Origin: Nitrospirota bacterium
Lineage (GTDB): Bacteria; Nitrospinota; Nitrospinia; Nitrospinales; VA-1
Length of the DNA: 6,204 bases
Assembly (NCBI GenBank): GCA_003235465.1
Contig: QJWD01000189.1
Coordinates: 1-6,204 of the forward strand
Direction: 5' to 3'
The position numbers and the translations under genes were made by a program. Shown here piece by piece: positions 1 through 6,145 of this stretch (position 1 is the stretch's first letter; every line of letters starts with the position of its first letter). Below the pieces are notes generated by a model. The model saw only the letters and a program-made list of their open reading frames with translations, ran no database searches and was not told the origin of the DNA.

Positions 1-486
1 GAAGCCCCGCGCGTAGGGCTCGCCGTAGTTGGGCGGAATTTTCATGCCCGCGAGCAGAACCCGAATGCCCCCCTCCTGACAGACGGTGATGATCGCATCC
101 AGGTTGGCTTCCATCTCCTCGAGGGGCAGGCCGCGCAATCCGTCGTTGGCGCCGAGTTCGAGGATGACGATTTTGGGCTGGTGCTTCAGCACCCAGCGGA
201 TGCGCCTGACACCGCCGGCGGTGGTGTCTCCGCTCACCCCGGCGTTGACCACGCTGTGAGGGTAGCCTTCTTTCTTCAGCCGCGCCTGCAGGCGCGAGGT
301 ATAGCTCGCCTCTTCGGGCACGCCGAACCCCGCCGTCAAACTGTCGCCAAAAGCCACGATCACCGGTTTTTGCTCCCCTCTCGATTCGCCGGCAAGCGCC
401 AGCAGCACGCACATCGCGGCGGCAAGCAACAGAAGCGCCGCGGTTCCCGGAATTTTGCAAAAACAAGTTGAGTTCTGTATCTTCAT
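1..486 (-). CDS. tesA: TesA-type arylesterase / acyl-CoA thioesterase I (SGNH hydrolase), partial, C-terminus beyond window
   Basis: This is a periplasmic SGNH-family esterase/lysophospholipase/thioesterase that hydrolyses acyl esters and thioesters. The window holds the first 162 residues; the reading frame is open to base 1, so the C-terminal part with the catalytic Asp-x-x-His block is outside. A signal peptide is visible: a short N-region with Lys2 and Lys11, a hydrophobic core at about residues 16-32, then a polar GESRGEQ stretch. SGNH block I is FGDSLTAG (residues 46-53, nucleophile Ser49). Block II is GVSGDTT (83-89, oxyanion Gly86) and block III is LGANDGLRG (111-119, Asn114). The segment MKIPPNYG (148-155) is typical of TesA. 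The ATG at 484-486 gives a proper signal peptide but has only a weak Shine-Dalgarno (AGGTCA-like). The gene is divergent from ybbA-ybbP, as in E. coli, which supports tesA over other GDSL esterases. Confidence 0.93.
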   Translation of the reverse strand, partial: MKIQNSTCFCKIPGTAALLLLAAAMCVLLALAGESRGEQKPVIVAFGDSLTAGFGVPEEASYTSRLQARLKKEGYPHSVVNAGVSGDTTAGGVRRIRWVLKHQPKIVILELGANDGLRGLPLEEMEANLDAIITVCQEGGIRVLLAGMKIPPNYGEPYARGF

Positions 487-540
487 GATCTTGACCTGTT
501 AATATAGAATACTCCGGATAAAACGCAAAGGGAACCTCGC
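487..540. promoter_or_regulatory. Compact divergent intergenic promoter region between tesA and ybbA
   Basis: These 54 AT-richer bases separate the two divergent starts and must hold the proximal promoters unless transcription starts inside a gene. For tesA (minus strand) I can read a -35-like TTGCGT (plus 523-528) and a -10-like TATATT (plus 501-506) with a 16-base spacer. For ybbA (plus strand) a -10-like TAGAAT (505-510) has a weak -35 (TTCATG, 482-487) 17 bases upstream, inside the tesA start. The consensus-like TTGACC at 491-496 has no well-spaced -10. The two -10 candidates overlap, which would make the promoters compete. The assignments are by eye and uncertain. Confidence 0.4.
527..533 (+). 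promoter_or_regulatory. Ribosome binding site deciding the GTG start of ybbA
   Basis: AAAGGGA lies seven bases before the GTG at 541-543. It supports the GTG as start: the resulting protein begins MIEIRQLTKS, the usual beginning of a LolD/YbbA-type ATPase, and there is no upstream in-frame ATG with a better site. Confidence 0.6.
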
Positions 541-1230
541 GTGATCGAAATCAGGCAATTGACCAAGAGCTTGACGGGCGGCGGCCGCCGGGTGGACATT
601 TTAAACGGCATCGACCTCGCCGTTCCCACCGGGCAGTTTCTCGCCATCACCGGCGCTTCGGGGAGCGGCAAGACGACGCTGTTAAGCCTGATCGCCGGCC
701 TCGACGCGCCCACCTCGGGCGCCATCGTCATCGACGGGCAGGACATCACACGGCTCAAGGAGGCGGAGCTCGCGCGCCTGCGCGGCGAGCGCTTTGGCTT
801 CGTCTTCCAGAATTTCCACCTCATCCCCACGCTGACAGCGCTCGAGAACGTCGTCCTTGCGGCGGAGCTGAACGGCACGCCGGGGCCTGAGAAAAAATCG
901 CGCGACCTGCTCGGCGTTGTGGGCCTCGGCGAGCGGCTGAACCATTACCCCGTCCAGCTCTCCGGCGGCGAGCAGCAGCGCTTGTGCCTCGCCCGCGCCT
1001 TCATCAACGAGCCCGACATCATCCTGGCGGATGAGCCCACCGGCAACCTCGACTCGAAAAACAGCGCCCACATCATGGAGCTGATCCTGGAACTGCACCG
1101 GGTGAAGGCCGCCACCGTCCTCCTCGTCACCCACGAGGCCCACATCGCCGGCCAGTCCGAGCGGGTGCTGACCTTGAAAGACGGGCGCATCGTGCAGGAC
1201 GAAACCCTTCGCCCCCGGGAGGAGGCATGA
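541..1230 (+). CDS. ybbA: YbbA-like ABC transporter ATP-binding protein (LolD/MacB family)
   Basis: This is the cytoplasmic ATPase subunit (229 residues) that powers the YbbP permease encoded next. All nucleotide-binding motifs are present: Walker A GASGSGKT (residues 38-45), Q-loop Gln90 in VFQNFHLIPTLTALENV, signature LSGGEQQR (140-147), Walker B IILADEPTGNLD (160-171, catalytic Glu165) and H-loop His198. The NFHLIPTLTALENV and ADEPTGNLD wording is characteristic of the LolD/MacB/FtsE-type (MJ0796-like) group, whose members drive mechanotransmission rather than transport through a membrane channel. The start is GTG. The stop overlaps the ybbP start as ATGA (1227-1230), so the two are translationally coupled. 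The specific name YbbA rather than LolD rests on the divergent tesA and the single large 856-residue permease partner; LolD normally sits with lolC/lolE. Nothing looks damaged. Confidence 0.93.
   Translation: MIEIRQLTKSLTGGGRRVDILNGIDLAVPTGQFLAITGASGSGKTTLLSLIAGLDAPTSGAIVIDGQDITRLKEAELARLRGERFGFVFQNFHLIPTLTALENVVLAAELNGTPGPEKKSRDLLGVVGLGERLNHYPVQLSGGEQQRLCLARAFINEPDIILADEPTGNLDSKNSAHIMELILELHRVKAATVLLVTHEAHIAGQSERVLTLKDGRIVQDETLRPREEA
1217..1225 (+). promoter_or_regulatory. Strong ribosome binding site for ybbP inside the end of ybbA
   Basis: GGGAGGAGG lies within the last codons of ybbA, one to four bases before the ATG at 1227 depending on register. Together with the ATGA overlap it fixes the ybbP start and suggests coupled translation. 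Confidence 0.7.
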
Positions 1231-3797
1231 CGCAGGGGCACCTTTCCTTCCGGCAGGCCGTGAGGTTGATCGCCACCGAATGCCGCGGCGTTCGCCACCG
1301 CTTCGCCTTTTTCATCATCTGCATCGCCATCGGCGTGGGCGCGGTGATGACGATCAAGAGTTTTTCAAATTTACTGGACGGCGCCATTCGCGGCGAGTCG
1401 AAAGGCCTGTTGGCGGCGGACATCGCGATTCAATCGAGCTGGGAGCAAAGCGAAAAGGACACCGCCGCGATGAAGAAAGCGCTGCCCGCCAGCAGCGAGT
1501 TTCTCTTCGTCAAGGAGTTGCAGGCGATGGCGCGCCACCCGGCCCAGGGCGGCGAGCGCTCACTCCTCGTCGAACTGAAAGCGGTGCCGCTTCTGCCGCC
1601 GCATTACCCGCTCTACGGCGCGTTCAGGAGCAACCCGGAAAGACCCCTCGCCGAACTGCTCAAAGACGGCGGCGCGGTGGTGGACCCGGCGTTCCTTGCC
1701 AAAACGGGCCTAATGCCTGGCGACCGCTTTTCCCTCGGCAAGGCCGAGGTCCGGCTCTCGGGCACGGTGGCGAAAGAGCCGGACAGAATCTCGCGCGCCT
1801 TCAGCATCGGCCCGCGCGTTTTCGTTTCGAGGGAAACCCTCGACCGGGCCGGCCTCGTCCGCCCCGGCAGCCGGGTGAAGCACCGCACACTGATCCGGCT
1901 GCCCGAGGGGTCCATCGAACTCGAGAAAGCCGCCGCCAGGCTCGAGCGGGGGCTCACCGATAAATCCGTCCGCCTTAAAACCTACAAGGACATGGAATCG
2001 TCGATCACCGATTCCGTCGAGCGCATGGGGCAGTACCTGGGCGCGGTGGGGGTCATCGCGCTCCTGATGGGCGGCATCGGCGTCGCCATGATCATCCGCA
2101 CCTTCATGGCGGGCAAGCTCGACACCCTCGCCATCCTCAACTGCCTGGGGGCGAGGCCGGGCACGCTGTTCAAGGTTTACTTGAGCCAGTGCCTGCTGCT
2201 CGGGCTTTTGGGCAGCGCCCTCGGCGTCGGCCTGGGTTACGGCTTGCAGTTTTTGCTGCCGGGCAAGCTCGACGGGCTGCTCGCGGTCCCGCTTCGGCCC
2301 GGCTTTCAGGCGCGCGCCGCGCTCGAGTCGCTTGCGCTCGGCATGGCGACCACGTTTCTCTTCTGCCTGTGGCCGCTCGCGCGGGCGGTGAGAACGCGGC
2401 CGCTCAGGCTGTTTCGCAGGAATTTCGAGGAAGAGGAACTGGACCCCGGCTCCCGGTTCGAACGCTGGGCGATGGGTGTTGTGATCCTCGCCGGCCTCAC
2501 CCTCATGGTGGTCTGGCAGGCGGGGTCCTTGAAGCGCGGCGCTCTGTTCCTTGGCGCGCTCGCGGTGGCGGCGCTGGTGCTCAGGATCGCGTCGGTCCTG
2601 ATGCTGAAGCTGCTCAGGTTGCTGCCGCGGGCGGCGAGCATGACGCGGCGCTACGGCCTCGCCAACCTTTACCGGCCAAACAGCCAGGCGGCGTCCATCA
2701 TCACCTGCTTAGGCATGGGCATCATGCTGGTGCTCACCGTCCGCCTGGTGCAAGTGGACACGGTGGCGATGCTCGGCGCCAACACCGAGGTCCGGCCGCC
2801 GAATTATTTCTTCATCGACATCCAGCCCGACCAGGCCGCGCGCTTCACCCGCGTTCTCGAGGAAACCGCGCCTGGGGCCGAGAGCACCCTCACGCCGCTG
2901 GTGCGCTCCAAACTGTACAGCGCCGGCGGCCGCCTCGCCTCCGAGTGGGAGTTCAAGAACCCGCGCGAGGAGGAGTGGTTCATCCAACGCGATTTCGTGC
3001 TCACCTACATGGCCGGGCCGCCGCCCAAGGACAACACGGTGACCCAAGGCGCCTGGTGGAGCGGCGACGAAGCGGCGACGCCGCAGGTGTCGCTCGAGGC
3101 CGACGCCGCCCGCCGCCTCGGCGTGGACATCGGCTCGGAAATCGTCATGGACATCCAGGGGGTCCGCGTGAGCGCGCCGGTGACCAGCATCCGCAAGGTG
3201 GACTGGCGCAATATGCGCACCAATTTCTATATGATATTTTCCCCCGGCGCGCTCGAGGGCGCGCCCGTCACCTTCGTCGCCACCGTGCACGTTCCCGGCG
3301 AGCGCGAGCTGGCATTGCAGGACACCGTCGCCCGCGCCCTGCCCAACGTCACCGCGCTCAGCACCCGCGACATCGTCGAAACGGTGGAAAACGTCATCAG
3401 CAAACTCACCACCCTGGTCGATTTCATGTCGGCGTTCACCATTGGCGCGGGGCTGTTCATCCTGTCGGGATCGGTGGCCTCGACCAAGTTCAGGCGGCTC
3501 AAGGAATCGGCGGTGCTGAAGGTGCTGGGGGCGCGGCCCGGCACCGTGGCCTCGGTGCTCGGCGTCGAGTACCTCACCCTCGGCCTGGTGGCCGGGGCGA
3601 CGGGCATCGGCCTGTCGCTCGTTTTATCGTGGGCGGTGATGAAGTACCTGGTCAAATCCCCCTGGCACCTGCACCCGGCGGCGCTCGCCTGGACGCTGGT
3701 TCTGGCCCTCCTGCTCACCGTCCTCACCGGCATTCTGGCGAGCCTGGACGTCCTCAAAAACAAACCGCTGAAAACCCTGCGCCAGCTCGACACCTGA
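1227..3797 (+). CDS. ybbP: YbbP-like ABC transporter permease (MacB/FtsX superfamily, about 10 TM)
   Basis: This is an inner-membrane permease of 856 residues; E. coli YbbP is of similar size (about 800). Hydrophobic segments by eye are TM1 25-43, TM2 271-293, TM3 318-343, TM4 366-386, TM5 413-430, TM6 437-456, TM7 488-508, TM8 731-751, TM9 778-805 and TM10 818-840. Two large extracytoplasmic domains follow TM1 (44-270) and TM7 (509-730). The two FtsX-type modules each carry the typical post-TM sequence, seen as ILNCLGARPGTLFKVYL (303-319) and VLKVLGARPGTVASVLG (763-779). RKVDWRNMRTNFYMIFSPGAL (656-675) resembles the conserved YbbP second-domain motif. Segments 387-412 and 457-487 are basic cytoplasmic linkers. 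In the known family, YbbA dimers drive YbbP, and the E. coli complex is reported to associate with TesA and to handle hydrophobic or ester compounds in the envelope. That role here is inference from homology and gene order. Confidence 0.92.
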   Translation: MTQGHLSFRQAVRLIATECRGVRHRFAFFIICIAIGVGAVMTIKSFSNLLDGAIRGESKGLLAADIAIQSSWEQSEKDTAAMKKALPASSEFLFVKELQAMARHPAQGGERSLLVELKAVPLLPPHYPLYGAFRSNPERPLAELLKDGGAVVDPAFLAKTGLMPGDRFSLGKAEVRLSGTVAKEPDRISRAFSIGPRVFVSRETLDRAGLVRPGSRVKHRTLIRLPEGSIELEKAAARLERGLTDKSVRLKTYKDMESSITDSVERMGQYLGAVGVIALLMGGIGVAMIIRTFMAGKLDTLAILNCLGARPGTLFKVYLSQCLLLGLLGSALGVGLGYGLQFLLPGKLDGLLAVPLRPGFQARAALESLALGMATTFLFCLWPLARAVRTRPLRLFRRNFEEEELDPGSRFERWAMGVVILAGLTLMVVWQAGSLKRGALFLGALAVAALVLRIASVLMLKLLRLLPRAASMTRRYGLANLYRPNSQAASIITCLGMGIMLVLTVRLVQVDTVAMLGANTEVRPPNYFFIDIQPDQAARFTRVLEETAPGAESTLTPLVRSKLYSAGGRLASEWEFKNPREEEWFIQRDFVLTYMAGPPPKDNTVTQGAWWSGDEAATPQVSLEADAARRLGVDIGSEIVMDIQGVRVSAPVTSIRKVDWRNMRTNFYMIFSPGALEGAPVTFVATVHVPGERELALQDTVARALPNVTALSTRDIVETVENVISKLTTLVDFMSAFTIGAGLFILSGSVASTKFRRLKESAVLKVLGARPGTVASVLGVEYLTLGLVAGATGIGLSLVLSWAVMKYLVKSPWHLHPAALAWTLVLALLLTVLTGILASLDVLKNKPLKTLRQLDT

Positions 3798-3812
3798 GGC
3801 GGCGAATTGCAC

Positions 3813-3842
3813 TTTATTTTAAGACCCCGGGCGCTTTATAAT
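3813..3842 (+). promoter_or_regulatory. Candidate promoter for the DUF1566 gene (perfect -10, weak -35)
   Basis: TATAAT at 3837-3842 matches the sigma-70-type -10 consensus exactly and stands out in GC-rich surroundings. No good -35 lies 16-18 bases upstream; the best is TTTATT (3813-3818, 18-base spacer). TTGCAC (3807-3812) is closer to consensus but 24 bases away, too far for a standard promoter. Transcription would start near 3849, leaving a leader of about 33 bases. No terminator hairpin for ybbP precedes it, so read-through from ybbAP is also possible. Confidence 0.45.
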
Positions 3843-3867
3843 TTCCTGCACGCTGCCTGACACCCGT

Positions 3868-3873
3868 GGAGGA
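3868..3873 (+). promoter_or_regulatory. Ribosome binding site for the DUF1566 gene
   Basis: GGAGGA lies eight bases before the ATG at 3882. It is strong enough to prefer this ATG even though it gives an unusually long N-region before the signal-peptide core. Confidence 0.75.
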
Positions 3874-3881
3874 AACCCGCC

Positions 3882-4562
3882 ATGACCCGCGCCCCGTCTT
3901 CGCCGATCCATCCGTGCGTTTCACTCCATCCGCCGGGTAAAGAACGGCGCAGCTTGCGCGCTTCGCCCGCCGGTGGCCGATGGTTTTCCGCGCCGCTCGC
4001 CCTTTTTCTGCTGTTTGCTGCTTGCGCCGGGGAGGCGCTCGCCGACATTGAGGACATCGGCCCGCCCGAGCCTTTCGTCGCCGAGCCCTACGTTCCGCCG
4101 CCGCCCCGGGTGTCGAAGGTGCACCTCGAGGACAACGGCGACGGCACCCTGACCGACCTCGACTCGGGCGTCATGTGGGCCCAGGCCGACAGCTACGCGG
4201 AGCTCGGCCATTGCCTCACCTGGCACGCCTCCGTCGATTATGTGAAGCGTCTTCGAACCGGCGGCTACGACGACTGGCAGCTGCCAACCCTGATCGAGCT
4301 TTATTCCATTTACGATGACACGAAGGCCAATATCAAGGCGTGGGACCGGGACCCCGACAACCCGCTGGCACTCGACGAAAAATTCGCCGACGGGGCGGCG
4401 TACTGGTACTGGTCGGCGGACCACAAATTCACCGACTTAAGCGACTGCTGCGCGCATTCGTTTTATTTCGTCCAGGGCATGGCTCACATCCGCCGCTTCT
4501 CTTACTGCCAGAACGGTGGCGTGCGCGCCATCCGCCGGCCAGCCGCGCCTGCGGCAAGGTGA
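3882..4562 (+). CDS. Exported DUF1566 (Lcl C-terminal-like) domain protein, function unknown
   Basis: The 226-residue protein has a recognisable DUF1566 domain at about residues 80-218. It opens with NGDGTLTDLDSGVMWAQ (85-101), followed by GGYDDWQLPTLIELYSI (127-143), YWYWSAD (174-180) and the closing NGGVRAIRRP (211-220). Such domains are found in secreted or surface proteins (for example the C-terminus of Legionella Lcl) and are thought to have a C-type-lectin/FGE-like fold; their ligands are mostly unknown. A hydrophobic stretch (about 34-48) ending in AGEALA-DIEDIG looks like a signal peptide with a type I cleavage site after Ala54. The preceding 33-residue basic N-region is long. Cys48 in LFAAC loosely resembles a lipobox, but Phe at -3 is atypical. 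A proline-rich linker (61-76) separates signal and domain. Cys111, 189, 190 and 209 could form disulfides. The gene follows ybbP by 84 bases and has its own strong ribosome binding site. Confidence 0.82.
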   Translation: MTRAPSSPIHPCVSLHPPGKERRSLRASPAGGRWFSAPLALFLLFAACAGEALADIEDIGPPEPFVAEPYVPPPPRVSKVHLEDNGDGTLTDLDSGVMWAQADSYAELGHCLTWHASVDYVKRLRTGGYDDWQLPTLIELYSIYDDTKANIKAWDRDPDNPLALDEKFADGAAYWYWSADHKFTDLSDCCAHSFYFVQGMAHIRRFSYCQNGGVRAIRRPAAPAAR

Positions 4563-4575
4563 AGCGAGGGGGTTG

Positions 4576-5268
4576 TTAGTCTTCGGACGGCGGGGCGTCC
4601 TTGCCCGGCCCCTGGTGGCGGATGATGACGCCCTCGACGAGGTAGATGACGTCCTCGGCGATGTTGGTGGTGTGGTCCGCCGCGCGCTCCAGGTAGCGCG
4701 ATGCGGAGAGCAGGTTGATCAGGCCGTTCAACTGGCCGGGGTTCGCGAGGATGGCGGCTTGCACGCGGCCGTACACTTCCCGGTTCATGTCGTCCACCTC
4801 GTCGTCGGCGGCGCACACCTCGCGCGCCAGCGCCGAATCGGCATTGACCAGCGCATCGAGGCTGCGCTTCAGCATCGACTGCACCTTCTCGGCCATGGCG
4901 GGAAAATCAAAAGGCATTTCGATGGATTCCTGGGTGGCCAGGTACACGGCACGCTCGGCGATGTTCACCGACAAGTCGGCGATGCGCTCCAGGTCGTTAT
5001 TGATCTTCAGGATGGCGATGATGAGCCTGAGGTCGTTGGCCACCGGCTGGTGCAGGGCGAGAATCTTCAGGCACTCTTCCTCGACATCCACCTCGCTCTG
5101 GTCGATCTCCATATCGTGATCGATGACACGCATCGCCAGCGCCGAGTCGCGGCGGGCAAGCGCGCGCACCGAACGGCGGACGCTTTCCTCGACCTCCGCT
5201 CCAAGCGAAAGGATCTTTTTCTTGAGCAGGTCTATTTCCCGCTGCAAATGAAGGGTGTGACGGGCCAT
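4576..5268 (-). CDS. phoU: Phosphate-specific transport system accessory protein PhoU
   Basis: PhoU is a cytoplasmic, all-helical regulator that links the Pst phosphate transporter to the PhoR/PhoB two-component system and restrains uptake and signalling when phosphate is plentiful. The protein has 230 residues, normal for the family, and shows the two tandem PhoU repeats. Each has its metal-binding E-x-x-x-D helix: DLERIADLSVNIAER (92-106, Glu94/Asp98) and YLERAADHTTNIAEDVIYLV (192-211, Glu194/Asp198). VANDLRLIIAILKINNDLERI (77-96) is highly typical. The frame is open upstream for 31 more codons, but the ATG at 5266-5268 is chosen because it has an AAAGGAG site five bases upstream and yields the usual beginning (MARHTLHLQREIDLL). 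The upstream codons lie in pstB. The C-terminal tail after about residue 217 is short, polar and proline-rich. It is the last gene of the pst operon and converges with the DUF1566 gene, 13 bases between stops. Confidence 0.96.
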   Translation of the reverse strand: MARHTLHLQREIDLLKKKILSLGAEVEESVRRSVRALARRDSALAMRVIDHDMEIDQSEVDVEEECLKILALHQPVANDLRLIIAILKINNDLERIADLSVNIAERAVYLATQESIEMPFDFPAMAEKVQSMLKRSLDALVNADSALAREVCAADDEVDDMNREVYGRVQAAILANPGQLNGLINLLSASRYLERAADHTTNIAEDVIYLVEGVIIRHQGPGKDAPPSED

Positions 5269-5273
5269 GGGGG

Positions 5274-5281
5274 CTCCTTTA
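5274..5281 (-). promoter_or_regulatory. phoU ribosome binding site overlapping the pstB stop codon
   Basis: On the minus strand the sequence reads TAAAGGAG: the pstB stop TAA (plus 5279-5281) runs directly into the Shine-Dalgarno of phoU, five bases before its ATG. Ribosomes ending pstB would stop on this site, so translation of the two genes is probably coupled. The site also decides the phoU start against an upstream in-frame option. Confidence 0.75.
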
Positions 5282-6130
5282 ACCAAAACGTCCTGTGATG
5301 TAATCCTCGGTCCTTGAATCCGCCGGGCGGGTGAACAGTTTTTCCGTCGCCCCGAACTCAACCAGTTCGCCGAGCAGCAGAAAACCGGTGTGATCGGCGA
5401 TGCGCGCGGCTTGCTGCATATTGTGGGTGACGATGACGATGGTGTATTTTTCCTTCAGGTTCACCATCAACTCCTCGATGCGCGCGGTGGCCAGCGGGTC
5501 GAGAGCGGAACAGGGCTCGTCCATGAGCAGCACTTCCGGCTCCACGGCAACGGCGCGCGCGATGCACAGCCGCTGCTGCTGGCCGCCGGACAGGCGGAGC
5601 GCGCTGTCGTTCAAACGGTCCTTGACCTCGTCCCACAAAGCGGTGACGCGCAGGCTTTGCTCGACGATGCCCGCGAGGGTGCTTTTATCCTTCATTCCAT
5701 GAATGGTGGGGCCGTAGGCCACGTTTTCGAAAATGGTTTTCGGAAACGGGTTGAATTTTTGAAACACCATCCCCACGCGTTTTCTAAGCGCGCTCACATC
5801 CTCAATATCGCGGTGAATGTCTTCGCCGCCGATGCGGATCCTGCCTTCCATGCGCGCCCCATCGACGAGGTCGTTCATGCGGTTCAGGCAGCGAAGAAGC
5901 GTCGACTTGCCGCAGCCCGAAGGCCCGATGAACGCGGTGACCTTGTTCTTCGAGATGGCCATGGAAATGTCTTTCAGCGCACGCGACTCGCCATAGTAGA
6001 ACGACACCCGTTCGATCTCCACCATGGGCGCAAGGTTTTCCATTCTCTTGTCCGCTGCGGGGGCTGGTTTTGCCGGGCTCATTTTCACAGGAAACAGTTT
6101 TTTTTCACTTTTCAATTTCGCATTGCTCAT
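5279..6130 (-). CDS. pstB: Phosphate ABC transporter ATP-binding protein PstB
   Basis: This is the cytoplasmic ATPase of the high-affinity PstSCAB phosphate importer. Motifs, numbered from the ATG at 6128-6130 (283 residues): Walker A GPSGCGKS (69-76), Q-loop Gln124 in [21 protein letters not shown], signature LSGGQQQR (180-187), Walker [14 protein letters not shown] (200-212) and H-loop His236 in [35 protein letters not shown] and DEPCSALDP are diagnostic of PstB. A TTG at 6143-6145 would add five residues, but it lies directly after the pstA stop, and the GGGGGAA site (6137-6143) is correctly spaced for the ATG. The ABC domain only begins near residue 36 ([12 protein letters not shown]); the preceding Lys/Pro/Ala-rich 35 residues are an extension, and Met30 is a possible alternative start. 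The gene lies between pstA and phoU in the usual order. Confidence 0.97.
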   Translation of the reverse strand: MSNAKLKSEKKLFPVKMSPAKPAPAADKRMENLAPMVEIERVSFYYGESRALKDISMAISKNKVTAFIGPSGCGKSTLLRCLNRMNDLVDGARMEGRIRIGGEDIHRDIEDVSALRKRVGMVFQKFNPFPKTIFENVAYGPTIHGMKDKSTLAGIVEQSLRVTALWDEVKDRLNDSALRLSGGQQQRLCIARAVAVEPEVLLMDEPCSALDPLATARIEELMVNLKEKYTIVIVTHNMQQAARIADHTGFLLLGELVEFGATEKLFTRPADSRTEDYITGRFG

Positions 6131-6145
6131 CGTGCGTTCCCCCAA

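Noticed and set aside
181..471. 96-codon plus-strand frame opposite tesA
   Set aside because: The opposite strand encodes the clear SGNH blocks of TesA; this frame has no family resemblance.
483..878. 131-codon minus-strand frame over the start of ybbA and the intergenic gap
   Set aside because: It is Ser/Arg/Pro-rich shadow sequence opposite the Walker A region of ybbA and runs into the start of tesA without a plausible role.
2709..3290. 193-codon minus-strand frame inside ybbP
   Set aside because: Antisense shadow of the second periplasmic domain, with no recognisable domain and no ribosome site seen.
2189..3841. 550-codon open frame in the +1-shifted frame within ybbP
   Set aside because: Its Arg/Pro/Gly/His-rich composition is that of a GC-rich shadow frame, and the ybbP frame carries TM segments and conserved motifs throughout.
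3798..3850. Rho-independent terminator after ybbP
   Set aside because: The T-rich stretch at 3813-3820 is not preceded by a GC hairpin, and the CCCGGG at 3826-3831 is too small to form one.
4542..4555. Small inverted repeat GCCGC-GCCT-GCGGC at the end of the DUF1566 gene, considered as a terminator
   Set aside because: The stem is only five base pairs, lies inside the coding sequence, and no U-run follows on either strand.
4516..5298. 260-codon open frame on the plus strand, fully antisense to phoU
   Set aside because: The protein is low-complexity, His/Val/Asp-rich and family-less, as expected from the antisense of a GC-rich gene. PhoU on the other strand is unmistakable and has a proper ribosome site.
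5269..5361. 31-codon N-terminal extension of PhoU starting inside pstB
   Set aside because: It overlaps the conserved end of PstB in another frame, and the ATG at 5268 has a strong, well-spaced ribosome site and the normal PhoU beginning.
6143..6145. TTG as pstB start
   Set aside because: It would place the GGGGGAA ribosome site inside the coding sequence. The ATG at 6130 is better spaced and adds no loss of conserved sequence.
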